Of a DNA stretch of 64,000 bases, positions 53,051 through 62,283 are shown piece after piece. Made by a program: the position numbers and the translations under genes. The notes beneath the pieces are model-generated. The model saw only the letters and a program-made list of their open reading frames with translations, did no database searches and was not told where the DNA came from. Position 1 is the stretch's first letter, and each line of letters starts with the position of its first letter. Source of the DNA: an uncultured Lachnospiraceae bacterium (GTDB lineage Bacteria > Bacillota > Clostridia > Lachnospirales > Lachnospiraceae); the NCBI GenBank assembly GCA_947623185.1, contig CANQGL010000004.1, forward strand, positions 1 to 64,000, in the 5' to 3' direction.

Positions 53051-53920
53051 CTACTTTCCACCGTCCTTCCACACGTCGCGGTGTTCCAGATGGACCTCGT
53101 ATCTTCCCTTTACGGTCAGATCGGCAAACAGCCTCTCCGCGATCGCCACCGAGCGGTGATGGCCGCCGGTACAGCCGACCGCGATCACCAGCTGCGTCTT
53201 CCCCTCCGCCTCGTAGCGCGGCAGGAGAAAGTCCAGAAGATCGGTGACGCGCTTTACGAATTCGTCGCCCGCGCCGCCCTGCATGACATAGTCCTGGACC
53301 TCTTTCTCAAGCCCGGTGCGGAAGCGCAGTTCGTTTACATAATATGGATTCGGCAGGAAACGCACGTCGAACACCAGATCGGCGTCCTCCGGCAGGCCGT
53401 TGCGGAAGCCGAAGCTCACAACCGTAACGAACAAACTGCCCTGCTCTCTCTGACGGGAGAACCGTTTTTCGAGCTCCTTGCGGAACTCGCGCGTGAGCAG
53501 ATCGCTCGTGTCGAGGACCTCGTCGGCCTGTTCCCGCAGGAAAGCCATCTTTTCGCGCTCCAGCCCGATCCCCTTCTCGACGCGTCCGTTTCGGGAAAGC
53601 GGATGGCTGCGCCTGGTCTCCTTGAAGCGCTGGACCAGCACTTCATCCCTGCAGTCGAGGAACAGGATCGAAAACGGATACGCCTGTTTCCGCCATTTTT
53701 TTATGATGTTCTCAAGGAGCGGAAGCTCGTCCCCGCTGCGGATGTCGACACCGAGGGCGATGTCCCTCGTCCCGTCGCCGCCGCCCATCGTGAGCTCCGC
53801 AAATTTGTCGATCAGAAGGACCGGAAGATTGTCCGCACAGTAGAACCCCATGTCCTCCAGCGTTTTCAGCGCGGTCGTTCTTCCCGCGCCCGACATACCC
53901 GTAACGATCACAAGCCGCAT
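53051..53920 (-). CDS. rapZ: RapZ/YvcJ-family nucleotide-binding protein
   Basis: Protein of 289 aa with an N-terminal P-loop domain and the C-terminal RapZ domain (VFDVRFLPNPYYVNELRFRTGLEKEVQDYV, AVGCTGGHHRSVAIAERL). RapZ binds small RNAs and glucosamine-6-phosphate in E. coli; YvcJ hydrolyses nucleotides in Bacillus. The Walker A reads GMSGAGRTTAL: the invariant lysine is Arg14, which may weaken ATP or GTP hydrolysis. Neighbours murB and whiA are typical, but no yvcK gene lies between rapZ and whiA as it does in Bacillus. Confidence 0.93.
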   Translation of the reverse strand: MRLVIVTGMSGAGRTTALKTLEDMGFYCADNLPVLLIDKFAELTMGGGDGTRDIALGVDIRSGDELPLLENIIKKWRKQAYPFSILFLDCRDEVLVQRFKETRRSHPLSRNGRVEKGIGLEREKMAFLREQADEVLDTSDLLTREFRKELEKRFSRQREQGSLFVTVVSFGFRNGLPEDADLVFDVRFLPNPYYVNELRFRTGLEKEVQDYVMQGGAGDEFVKRVTDLLDFLLPRYEAEGKTQLVIAVGCTGGHHRSVAIAERLFADLTVKGRYEVHLEHRDVWKDGGK

Positions 53921-53962
53921 CCCGCGCCTCCTATCCGACCCGCCCGGAAAGATCCGGCAAAG

Positions 53963-54835
53963 TCACTCCTTTGTAAACTCGCCCAGAAGCCTGACCTCCA
54001 TCTCCAGCAGAACGCCCGCGTGCTCCTGCACTCTTTTCTGCACTCTGTGGCAGAGGTTCAGGATATCGGCGGCCGTCGCATGGTCCCTGTTGATCACAAA
54101 ACCGGCGTGCTTTTCGGAGACCGACGCGCCGCCCTCCGAGCAGCCCTTGAGCCCGGCGCTCTCGATCAGCGTCCCCGCAAAATATCCGGCCGGGCGCTTG
54201 AAGGTGCTGCCCGCGCTCGGAAACTCAAGCGGCTGTTTTGCCTTTCTTCGCGCCGCCAGTTCTTCCATGCGTCCGCGGATCGACGCGGGATCCCCGGGAT
54301 CCAGTCCGAATACCGCCTCAAGGATCAGGAGCCCGTATTTCATGGCCGCGCTGGTCCGGTAGCCCAGCTCCAGCTCATCCGCACCCAGCGTGCGGACCGT
54401 CCCGTCCGTATCGAGGACCGTGACCTCCGTGAGGACGTCCTTCATCTCGGAACCGTACGCGCCCGCGTTCATCACGGCCGCGCCGCCCACGCTGCCCGGG
54501 ATCCCCGAGGCAAACTCAAGGCCCGCAAGACCCGCTCTGCAGGCCTCACCGGCAAGCTTCGCCAGGGACAGGCCCGCGCCCGCGATGATCCTGTTTCCGT
54601 CGATCTCAAGGCGGTCCAGCCGCCCCGTGCATATGATAACGCCGCGGAAGCCGCCGTCGCTCACCAGCAGGTTGCTCCCGTTTCCGATCACATACCAGTC
54701 CGCCCCGGCCCTCCGGCACTTTGCGACCACTCCGGCCAGTTCCTCCGGGGTCTCCGGGATCACGAACCAGTCCGCGGGCCCGCCGACACGGAATGAGGTA
54801 TGTTTATCCATCGGCTCATTTCTTCTTACTTCCAT
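53963..54835 (-). CDS. murB: UDP-N-acetylenolpyruvoylglucosamine reductase
   Basis: FAD enzyme of 290 aa that makes UDP-MurNAc in peptidoglycan synthesis. FAD-binding HTSFRVGGPADWFVIP and YVIGNGSNLLVSDGGFRGVIICT, the GIPGSVGGAAVMNAGAYGSEM loop, and the catalytic serine region FPSAGSTFKRP are clear; a C-terminal Glu-containing end follows. The N-terminus is short, starting just before EPMDKHTSF. It lies 24 bases after hprK. Confidence 0.95.
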   Translation of the reverse strand: MEVRRNEPMDKHTSFRVGGPADWFVIPETPEELAGVVAKCRRAGADWYVIGNGSNLLVSDGGFRGVIICTGRLDRLEIDGNRIIAGAGLSLAKLAGEACRAGLAGLEFASGIPGSVGGAAVMNAGAYGSEMKDVLTEVTVLDTDGTVRTLGADELELGYRTSAAMKYGLLILEAVFGLDPGDPASIRGRMEELAARRKAKQPLEFPSAGSTFKRPAGYFAGTLIESAGLKGCSEGGASVSEKHAGFVINRDHATAADILNLCHRVQKRVQEHAGVLLEMEVRLLGEFTKE

Positions 54836-54859
54836 ACAAAATATCAGCCTTTCCGACCG

Positions 54860-55792
54860 TTATTCGTCGTTGCCGGCGATATTCGCCTGCACACGGTTAT
54901 AGAGTTCGCGCGCCGCGTTGTAGCCCATCTTTTTCTGGCGGTAGTTGACCGCCGCGGATTCGACGATGATCGCCAGGTTCCGTCCCGGACGGATCGGGAT
55001 GTTATGGCAGACGACCTTGTTTCCCAAAAACTCCGTATACTGGTCGTCCATCCCGAGCCGGTCGTACTCGCGCTCCCGGTCCCATTCCTCAAGTTTGATG
55101 ACCATGTCGATCGACTGCGTATTCTTGACGCTCTCGACGCCGAACAGCGTCTTGACGTCGATGATGCCGATCCCGCGCAGCTCAATAAAGTATTTCGTAA
55201 TATCCGGAGCCGAGCCGACCAGCGTCTCGTCGCTCACCTTCCGGATCTCGACCACATCGTCGCTCACGAGCCGGTGTCCGCGCTTTATCAGCTCAAGAGC
55301 CGCCTCGCTCTTTCCGATCCCACTCTCGCCCATGATCAGAACGCCCTCGCCGAACACGTCGACCAGCACGCCGTGGACGGTGATGCAGGGGGCCAGCTTC
55401 GCCTTCAGCCAGCGGATCACCTCGGCCATCGTATCCGACGTGGATTTCTTCGAGAGCAGGCAGGGGACCCCGTAGTGGACGCAGAGGTCCAACACTTCCC
55501 CGTCCTCCGGGGCGCGGTCCTGACAGAATATGATACAGGGGATCTTGCTCGAGATCAGTTTGTCGTACATCGCGATCCGACGCTCATGGGCAAGCCCGGA
55601 AAGGTACGCCATCTCCACGTTCCCGAGCATCTGGACGCGCTCGTTGTCAAAATGATCGTAAAACCCCGTGAGCTGAAGCGCGGGCCGGTTGATCTCCGGC
55701 TGCGTGACGACGATCTTGTCGGTATCCAGCTCCGGCGTCAGATTCCTGAAATCCATTTTAGTGATCAGTTCGGTGATCGTAACTCCGTACAT
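54860..55792 (-). CDS. hprK: HPr kinase/phosphorylase
   Basis: Bifunctional enzyme of 310 aa that phosphorylates Ser46 of HPr and Crh and removes the phosphate, linking carbon state to catabolite control. The P-loop GESGIGKSEAAL and the downstream signature LRGIGIIDVKTLFGVESVKNT are present, as is the N-terminal hydrolase-like domain. ATG 55792 follows GAGAGGGG; the track start overlaps the promoter. Its presence two genes from rapZ and four from the Crh-like gene makes a compact carbon-control block. Confidence 0.95.
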   Translation of the reverse strand: MYGVTITELITKMDFRNLTPELDTDKIVVTQPEINRPALQLTGFYDHFDNERVQMLGNVEMAYLSGLAHERRIAMYDKLISSKIPCIIFCQDRAPEDGEVLDLCVHYGVPCLLSKKSTSDTMAEVIRWLKAKLAPCITVHGVLVDVFGEGVLIMGESGIGKSEAALELIKRGHRLVSDDVVEIRKVSDETLVGSAPDITKYFIELRGIGIIDVKTLFGVESVKNTQSIDMVIKLEEWDREREYDRLGMDDQYTEFLGNKVVCHNIPIRPGRNLAIIVESAAVNYRQKKMGYNAARELYNRVQANIAGNDE

Positions 55793-55827
55793 AGTATTCC
55801 CCTCTCGCAGCATTGATGCCACAGTTC

Positions 55828-55856
55828 ATCCTAACACAGTTTGCCTGAATTGTCAC
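55828..55856 (-). promoter_or_regulatory. Promoter of the hprK-crh block
   Basis: On the minus strand GTGACA, 17-base spacer, TAGGAT, right after the uvrC stop and about 35 bases before the hprK ATG. Confidence 0.65.
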
Positions 55857-57797
55857 TTATTTTTCGCCCGCGGGCGCTTCCGTCCGCTCCCCGGCCTTTT
55901 CGTCCGTTTCCGGGCCGCGGTCCTCATGGAAAAACCGGTAGACGCTCTCCGCCGCCCGCCTGTTCATGCCCTCGGTCCCGGCCAGTTCCTCCACGCTCGC
56001 GTCCCGCACGGCCTCCGGCGTCTTGAAACGGCGCATGAGCGCTTTTCGCCGCGCCGGACCGATCCCTTCGATCCCGTCCAGCACCGACTTTACCTGGTCC
56101 TTCCCGCGCAGACTGCGGTGGTATTCGATCGCGAAGCGGTGCGCTTCGTCCTGGATCCGCGTGATCAGCTTGAAGCCCTCGCTGTAGCGGTCGATCGGGA
56201 TCTCCACGTTGTTGTAGTAAAGCCCCCGCGTGCGGTGATTGTCATCCTTCACCATGCCGCAGACCGGGATCTCGATGCCGATCTCCTCAAGCACTTTCAG
56301 CGCGATGTTGACCTGGCCGCGGCCGCCGTCCATCATGATGAGATCCGGGAACCTCGTAAAGCTGCCGAGCTCCTCGTCCTTCCCTTCCTGCTCGATCTCC
56401 CTTTTCTCCTCCAGTCCGTGGCGGAACCGCCTCGTCAGGACCTCCTCGAGCGAGGCGTAATCGTTCGGGCCCTGGACCGTCCGGATGCGGAATTTGCGGT
56501 AATCGTTGCGTTTCGGCCTTCCGTCCTCATAGACCACCATGGAACCGACCGAATCGAAACCGCTGATATTGGAGATGTCGTACGCCTCGATCCGCCGCAG
56601 GCGGCCGAGCCCGAGCCACTCCCCGATCTGGTTCATGGCCCCGATCGTCCGAAGTTCCTCTCTCTTGATCTTTTCCTTGTCCTGCGAGAGCACAAGCTGC
56701 GCGTTCTTTGCCGCCAGCTCGACGAGTCTCTCCTTCTGGCCCTTTTTGGGGATCACGAACTTAACGTTCTGGCCGCGGCGTTTCGTGAGCCAGCGTCCCA
56801 AAAGCTCCATCTCGTCAAATTCCTGCTGCGTCCAGATCTCCCGGGGGATAAACGGCGTGCCCGCGTAGAACTGTTTGACGAAGCTGCCGATGATCGAACC
56901 GTCGTCCTCGGCAGTCGCGGCGGAGACATGGAAATGTTCGCGTCCGATCAGTTTTCCGTCGCGAACAAAAAAGACCTGCACGACGGCGTCCTCGTCGTCG
57001 CGGGCCATGGCGATGATATCGCGGTCCTCCATGCTCTGACTGGTGATCTTCTGTTTCTGGGCCACCTGGCGCACGCTTCCGAGCAGCTCGCGGTACTCGA
57101 TCGCCTTCTCGAAATCCATCTCCTCCGACGCCTCTTTCATGCGCTTTTCCAGCATCGAGAGGACAGGCGCATAATGGCCGTTTAAAAAGTCGAGCGTCTG
57201 GTCGACCGCTTTCCGGTATTCCTCCTTCGTGATCAGGCCCTGGCAGGGGGCCGAGCACTGTCTGATATGGTAGTTCAGGCACGGGCGCTCTTTCCCGATA
57301 TCGCGCGGCAGACTGCGCGTGCAGGTGCGGATCATCCACAGTTTGTGGATCAGATCGATCGTGTCCTTGACCGCCGCGGCGCTCGTATAGGGGCCGAAAT
57401 AGCGGCTCCTGTCCTTCTTCATGGTACGCGAAAAGAGCACACGGGGGAAGTCCTCCTCGACCGTCACCCGGATATACGGATACGTCTTGTCGTCCTTCAG
57501 CATCGTATTGTACCGCGGTCTGTGCTCTTTGATCAGGTTGCATTCCAGTACCAGCGCTTCCAGTTCGGAATCCGTAATGATATACTCGAAGCGGGCGATC
57601 CGCGAGACCATCTTTTCGATCTTGGCCGTCTTGTTCCTGCTGCTCTGAAAATACTGCCGTACGCGGTTTTTCAGGCTGATCGCCTTGCCGACGTAGATGA
57701 TCTCGTCATGTTTGTCATGCATGATATAAACTCCCGGCGAAGCTGGGAGTTTTTTTAATTCTTCCTCTATGTTGAAGGGCATCTCCTGTTCCGTCAA
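55857..57797 (-). CDS. uvrC: Excinuclease ABC subunit C
   Basis: Nuclease subunit of 646 aa for nucleotide excision repair, with GIY-YIG domain ([32 protein letters not shown]), UVR motif (about 200-235), RNase H-like second nuclease ([23 protein letters not shown]) and tandem helix-hairpin-helix ([18 protein letters not shown]). TTG start at 57797 overlaps the stop of the preceding small gene (TTGA), with GGAG ten bases upstream. The codons for [10 protein letters not shown] also form a terminator-like sequence on the plus strand. Confidence 0.96.
   Translation of the reverse strand: MTEQEMPFNIEEELKKLPASPGVYIMHDKHDEIIYVGKAISLKNRVRQYFQSSRNKTAKIEKMVSRIARFEYIITDSELEALVLECNLIKEHRPRYNTMLKDDKTYPYIRVTVEEDFPRVLFSRTMKKDRSRYFGPYTSAAAVKDTIDLIHKLWMIRTCTRSLPRDIGKERPCLNYHIRQCSAPCQGLITKEEYRKAVDQTLDFLNGHYAPVLSMLEKRMKEASEEMDFEKAIEYRELLGSVRQVAQKQKITSQSMEDRDIIAMARDDEDAVVQVFFVRDGKLIGREHFHVSAATAEDDGSIIGSFVKQFYAGTPFIPREIWTQQEFDEMELLGRWLTKRRGQNVKFVIPKKGQKERLVELAAKNAQLVLSQDKEKIKREELRTIGAMNQIGEWLGLGRLRRIEAYDISNISGFDSVGSMVVYEDGRPKRNDYRKFRIRTVQGPNDYASLEEVLTRRFRHGLEEKREIEQEGKDEELGSFTRFPDLIMMDGGRGQVNIALKVLEEIGIEIPVCGMVKDDNHRTRGLYYNNVEIPIDRYSEGFKLITRIQDEAHRFAIEYHRSLRGKDQVKSVLDGIEGIGPARRKALMRRFKTPEAVRDASVEELAGTEGMNRRAAESVYRFFHEDRGPETDEKAGERTEAPAGEK
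57728..57757 (+). terminator. Terminator-like sequence antisense inside uvrC
   Basis: On the plus strand AAACTCCC, nine-base loop, GGGAGTTT and a run of seven T. It lies within the start of uvrC in antisense orientation, so it may be coincidental to the encoded KKLPASPGV. Confidence 0.4.
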
Positions 57798-58039
57798 CGC
57801 AATCGCTCTCCGTCATATTTTCTGCGGGTCAGGATCCGTTTCTCGATCTCCTTTGCCTGATCCTCAAGACTTCCGGCAGACGGCGCCATATCAAGCACCG
57901 TGTAAATATCGTCGAATTCCTTCTGGGTCGCATTCTTTGCAAGCTGCGCCAGCGCGTTCAGCATCCGGTCGTAGTCCGTCTCGTCCTTCGCGTCCAGAAA
58001 TTCCAGAAGGAACGGGTTCACTCCCTGATCCATTTTCAT
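57794..58039 (-). CDS. Small protein of unknown function upstream of uvrC (81 aa)
   Basis: I do not recognise this protein. It is a charged, mostly helical polypeptide ([47 protein letters not shown]) with no membrane segment. AGGAGTGTGA precedes the ATG, eight bases after the DUF4015 gene stop, and its own stop overlaps the uvrC TTG. The tight coupling on both sides supports a translated gene. Confidence 0.7.
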   Translation of the reverse strand: MKMDQGVNPFLLEFLDAKDETDYDRMLNALAQLAKNATQKEFDDIYTVLDMAPSAGSLEDQAKEIEKRILTRRKYDGERLR

Positions 58040-58047
58040 TCACACTC

Positions 58048-59325
58048 CTATTTTACTGCCACGCCGCCGAAATGATAACGGTTCGCGGCGCTCCAGAGCA
58101 TCCACTCGTCATACCCGGCATCCTTCACCGCACGGATCTGCGCGGCGACCTCCTCCGGGCCGTACTCGATGTATTTTCCCTCGCCGAGGTAGGAGGCCGT
58201 GAAATCCTGCAGCCACGGCCGCACAACGGCCTGACGGCGCACGGTGATGGTATCCGACGGATCCGCCGCGGCTTCGTCGGCCGCCGCGGCCGTTTCCAGC
58301 TCGGTCCTCGACTTTTCGAGGGCCGCATAGACCGTATTGTACGGCTCGGTATCCGGATTTTCGATCCCGAAGTTTCCGCTGCTGTAATGCGACGGATAGA
58401 GCATCGGGCAGATATAGTCCAGATGTTTTGCCATCTCGGTATAGATCTGGCCGACCGCGTTGGCGTCGATCTCGCTCCCGATGATCGTTCCGAATACATC
58501 GGCCGAGACGAACAGGCCCTGCGAGGCCAGACATTCATACGCGTATTTTACGAACTCCGTGATCACGTCCGTCTTGGAACGGCCCGCGGTCACTTCCTCG
58601 TCGAAGACCACGTCGCGCATGGTCCCCTCGGTGGAGAACCGGATATAGTCGAACTGGACCTCGTCGAAGCCGACCTCCTTCGCGGCGGTCCCGACTTCCA
58701 CCAGGTAGTCCCAGACCTCCCGCCGGTACGGATCGACCCACGCCATTCCCTGGCGGTCGCGGTAAAGGCTTCCGTCCGCGACATGCAGGCTCCATTCCGG
58801 TTTTTTCTCGGCCAGATACGGATCGCGGAACGCGACGACGCGCGCGATCACATAGAGCCCTCGCTCCTTTAAGGAAGCGATCAGCTCTTCGATATCGCTG
58901 ATGTACGGTCTGCAGGCTTCGATCTCGTTCACGACGGGCGTATCGATGCTACAGGTAATACGCCCCTCGTCATCCTTCAGATCGATGACCACGGTATTGA
59001 TCTCCGTCCCGGCCGCGCTGTCGAGGATCCGCATAAAGGCGTCGGTGTTCCCGGCCATCATGCCCGAGATATAGATCCCCCGCACCTTTGTGGGGACGCG
59101 CCCCGGCATGGCCGGATCGTTCTCATCGACGATCCGGACGGATATGGTTTTGTCTTTGTTCGGTCCGACATTCTCGATGACTTTGATTCCGCTGGTCTCA
59201 TCTTCCGTAGGATCCGGCGCGGACGTCAGATTCTCCGACGACGCCGGTTCCTCCGTCGCGGATCTGCTGCATCCGACCAGGACCAGCATACCGGCCAATG
59301 AAACCGCAAATATCCATCTTCTCAT
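58048..59325 (-). CDS. DUF4015 putative glycoside hydrolase lipoprotein
   Basis: Exported lipoprotein of 425 aa with lipobox VLVGC and a short acidic linker, followed by a TIM-barrel domain of the DUF4015 (GH13-like putative glycosidase) family. Family stretches include VRGIYISGMMAGN, TEINTVVIDLKDDEGRITC, GLYVIARVVAFRDPYLAEKKPEW, DRQGMAWVDPYRREVWDYLVEV, GFDEVQFDYIRFSTEG and WLQDFTASYLGEGKYIEYGPEEVAAQIRAVKDAGYDEWMLWSA. The activity is not established for the family. It precedes the small protein and uvrC. Confidence 0.85.
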   Translation of the reverse strand: MRRWIFAVSLAGMLVLVGCSRSATEEPASSENLTSAPDPTEDETSGIKVIENVGPNKDKTISVRIVDENDPAMPGRVPTKVRGIYISGMMAGNTDAFMRILDSAAGTEINTVVIDLKDDEGRITCSIDTPVVNEIEACRPYISDIEELIASLKERGLYVIARVVAFRDPYLAEKKPEWSLHVADGSLYRDRQGMAWVDPYRREVWDYLVEVGTAAKEVGFDEVQFDYIRFSTEGTMRDVVFDEEVTAGRSKTDVITEFVKYAYECLASQGLFVSADVFGTIIGSEIDANAVGQIYTEMAKHLDYICPMLYPSHYSSGNFGIENPDTEPYNTVYAALEKSRTELETAAAADEAAADPSDTITVRRQAVVRPWLQDFTASYLGEGKYIEYGPEEVAAQIRAVKDAGYDEWMLWSAANRYHFGGVAVK

Positions 59326-59594
59326 TTTGTATCGTTCCTCGTATCGTAAATTCCCTGATTAGTATATAATAGCATAAGTATTGCCGTTTAGGGAAGAAAA
59401 ATTTTAAAAAACGCGTATTAAAATATAAATTATTGTAAGATAATAGAAAAAACTGCGTAACAGAAGAACAGAAAGCTGTTGAAATGGATCCCGATCTGAT
59501 GTAAAATATTGTCGGGCGCAGGATCTTTCGGCGCCTGTATTCTGTGTACCGCAATTCCGTATCTGTCAATCGAGACATACTAAAGGAGAGTATT
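59326..59594. other. Divergent intergenic region with plus-strand promoter
   Basis: AT-rich region of about 270 bases between the divergent DUF4015 and DUF1846 genes. The plus-strand promoter at 59479-59507 is clear. For the minus-strand gene I see several TATA-like -10 candidates (TATACT, TATTAT) but no matching -35. Confidence 0.5.
59479..59507 (+). promoter_or_regulatory. Promoter of the DUF1846 gene
   Basis: TTGAAA, 17-base spacer, TAAAAT, about 85 bases before the ATG. Confidence 0.75.
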
Positions 59595-61070
59595 ATGCGA
59601 AAGCTGGGGTTTGACAACGAGAAATATCTTTCCATGCAGTCCGATCATATCCGGGAACGGATCAGCCAGTTCGGCGACAAACTGTATCTGGAATTCGGCG
59701 GAAAGCTGTTCGACGATTATCACGCGTCCCGCGTCCTGCCGGGCTTTGAGCCGGACAGCAAGCTGCGGATGCTCATGCAGCTCGCGGACCAGGCGGAGAT
59801 CGTGATCGCCATCAACGCCGCGGATATCAGCAAAAACAAGATTCGTTACGATCTCGGGATCACATACGACCTCGACGTCCTGCGGCTGATCCGGGTCTTC
59901 ACCGACCGCGGTCTCTATGTCGGCAGCGTCGTCATCACCCACTATGTGGAAGTCCCGGCCGTCGTCCAGTTCAAGAACAAGCTGGAAAAGCTGGGCATGA
60001 AAGTTTACCGGCATTACAGCATCGAAGGTTATCCGAGCAACGTGCCGCTGATCGTGAGCGACGAGGGCTACGGAAAGAACGATTACATAGAGACCGAACG
60101 GCCGCTGATCGTCGTGACCGCTCCCGGTCCGGGAAGCGGAAAAATGGCGACCTGCCTCTCTCAGCTCTATCACGAAAACAAGCGCGGGATCAAGGCCGGA
60201 TACGCCAAGTTCGAGACCTTCCCGATCTGGAACCTGCCGTTAAAGCATCCGGTCAACCTGGCCTACGAGGCGGCCACCGCCGATCTCGCGGATGTCAACA
60301 TGATCGACCCGTTTCATCTCGAGGCGTACGGAAAGACCACCGTCAACTACAACCGCGACGTCGAGATCTTCCCCGTCCTGAGCGCCATTTTCGAGGGGAT
60401 CTTCGGCGAGTGCCCGTACAAGTCCCCGACCGACATGGGCGTCAACATGGCCGGTTTCTGCATCATAGACGACGAAGCCTGCCAGGAAGCGTCCCGGCAG
60501 GAGATCATCCGCCGCTATTACCAGGCGCTTGAAAAGATCGTCAAGGACGGTACCGCGCAGGATGAAGCCTATAAGATCGAGCTGATCATGAAACAGGCCC
60601 GGATCGTCCCGACCGACCGGCCCGTCGTCCCCGCCGCGCAGGAGCTCTCGAAGACGATCGAAGCGCCCGCCGCGGCCCTGGAGCTGCCGGACGGCAGGAT
60701 CATTGTCGGAAAGACGAAGCAGCTGCTCGGCGCGTCCGCCGCGGTCCTGCTCAACGCGGTCAAGGTGCTGGGCAGCATCGAGGACAGCCGCGATCTGATC
60801 TCCCCGCATGCGATCGCCCCCATCCAGGAGCTCAAGGTCCGCTATCTCGGCAGCGTGAACCCCAGACTGCACACCGACGAGGTCCTGATCGCCCTCTCGG
60901 CGTCGGCCGCTACCGACGAAAACGCCAGAAAGGCTCTGGATCAGCTTCCGAAGCTGCGCGGATGCCAGGTGCATACCTCGGTCCTGCTGTCTGAGGTCGA
61001 TAAGAAGATCTTCAAAAAGCTCGGGATCGACCTGACCTGCGAGCCGGTCCAGGAAGACAAGAAACACTGA
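59595..61070 (+). CDS. DUF1846 family protein
   Basis: Protein of 491 aa, a conserved single-domain family common in Firmicutes. It has the typical GFDNEKYLSMQSDHIRERI start, GKLFDDYHASRVLPGFEPDSK, a P-loop-like APGPGSGKMATCLSQ at about 180, and KFETFPIWNLPLKHPVNLAYEAATADL. The P-loop suggests nucleotide binding, but no function is known. ATG 59595 follows AAGGAGAG; the track start lies 17 codons upstream. It precedes the M20 peptidase gene on the same strand by 62 bases. Confidence 0.9.
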   Translation: MRKLGFDNEKYLSMQSDHIRERISQFGDKLYLEFGGKLFDDYHASRVLPGFEPDSKLRMLMQLADQAEIVIAINAADISKNKIRYDLGITYDLDVLRLIRVFTDRGLYVGSVVITHYVEVPAVVQFKNKLEKLGMKVYRHYSIEGYPSNVPLIVSDEGYGKNDYIETERPLIVVTAPGPGSGKMATCLSQLYHENKRGIKAGYAKFETFPIWNLPLKHPVNLAYEAATADLADVNMIDPFHLEAYGKTTVNYNRDVEIFPVLSAIFEGIFGECPYKSPTDMGVNMAGFCIIDDEACQEASRQEIIRRYYQALEKIVKDGTAQDEAYKIELIMKQARIVPTDRPVVPAAQELSKTIEAPAAALELPDGRIIVGKTKQLLGASAAVLLNAVKVLGSIEDSRDLISPHAIAPIQELKVRYLGSVNPRLHTDEVLIALSASAATDENARKALDQLPKLRGCQVHTSVLLSEVDKKIFKKLGIDLTCEPVQEDKKH

Positions 61071-61132
61071 CCGTGCGGGATCTCGGTTCCGGTCTGTAAG
61101 TTTACATAATTTTACGAAAGGAGAACATTGCA

Positions 61133-62272
61133 ATGAGCGAGATGCTGAGTAAGGAATTAAACGAATACGTCGGCGGCTGTCAGAAGGAGCTGGTCGCGCT
61201 GATCGATACGATATGCCGGATCCCGTCGCCCTCCAACCACGAGGAGCGCCGCGCCGAATTTATCCGCGACTGGTTTGAAAAAGAGGGCTGCAAGGGCGCA
61301 TACATCGACGACGCTCTAAACGTCGTCTACCCCTTCCACTGTGAGGCACAGAAGGATCTTGTGGTGATCTCCGCGCACACCGATACGGTCTTTCCGGATA
61401 TGGAGCCGTTCGACGTGAAATACGACGGCGATACCATGAGCTGCCCGGGCGTCGGCGACGATACCGCCAACGTCGCGATCCTCATGCTGCTCGCCGCATG
61501 GTTCACTAAAAACGGCCGCGTTCCCCGTCAGGGGATCCTTTTCGTCGCCAACTCCGGCGAGGAAGGGCTGGGGAACCTCAAGGGCATCCGCCGGGTCATG
61601 AAGGACTACGCCGGAAAAGTCTCGGAACACATCTCGATCGACGGCTCGTACGACGGGATCGTCACCGACGCGGTGGGCTCCCTGCGCTATAAGATCGGTC
61701 TGCATACCGAGGGCGGACATTCCTACTCCAAGTTCGGCAACCTCAACGCGATCCAGGTGCTCTCCTCCCTGATCGATACGCTCTATACCTACAAAGTCCC
61801 GCAGGGCGGAAAGAGCACATACAACGTCGGAACGATCACCGGCGGCACTTCGATCAATACGATCGCGCAGTACGCGGAAATGCTCTTTGAGTACCGCTCG
61901 GACGTCCGCGAAAATCTCGCCGCGATGAACGAATTCTTCCTCTCGGCGCTCGATACTTACCGCAAGATGGACAAAGTCGCCATCGACTGCGAGCTGCTCG
62001 GCGAGCGTCCCTGCAACGGCGATATCGACGAGGCAAAACAAAACGCGCTGCGCGATAAAGTGCTCGATACCATCGAGTCCTTTACCGGCAAACGCGTTCC
62101 CTGCAGCTCCGGTTCCACCGACTGCAACATCCCTCTCTCGACCGGGATCCCGGCCGTCTGCTTCGGCGGATATCTCGGGGTCGGCGCGCATACGCGCGAA
62201 GAGCACATCAGCATTTCAAGCCTTCATACCGGGATGCTGATCGTCGCGTCGGTCATGGAGAGTTATTTCTAA
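61133..62272 (+). CDS. M20-family metallopeptidase
   Basis: Zinc peptidase of 379 aa of the M20/M28-like clan. Metal ligands are seen in VISAHTDTVF, PGVGDDTANVAILML, ANSGEEGLGN and the C-terminal GAHTREEHI; a dimerisation domain (TEGGHSYSKFGNLNAIQVLSS) lies between. M20 members cleave di- and tripeptides or acylated amino acids. No signal peptide, so it acts in the cytoplasm. GAAAGGAGAAC precedes the ATG. Confidence 0.9.
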   Translation: MSEMLSKELNEYVGGCQKELVALIDTICRIPSPSNHEERRAEFIRDWFEKEGCKGAYIDDALNVVYPFHCEAQKDLVVISAHTDTVFPDMEPFDVKYDGDTMSCPGVGDDTANVAILMLLAAWFTKNGRVPRQGILFVANSGEEGLGNLKGIRRVMKDYAGKVSEHISIDGSYDGIVTDAVGSLRYKIGLHTEGGHSYSKFGNLNAIQVLSSLIDTLYTYKVPQGGKSTYNVGTITGGTSINTIAQYAEMLFEYRSDVRENLAAMNEFFLSALDTYRKMDKVAIDCELLGERPCNGDIDEAKQNALRDKVLDTIESFTGKRVPCSSGSTDCNIPLSTGIPAVCFGGYLGVGAHTREEHISISSLHTGMLIVASVMESYF

Positions 62273-62283
62273 AAAAGCCGTTC

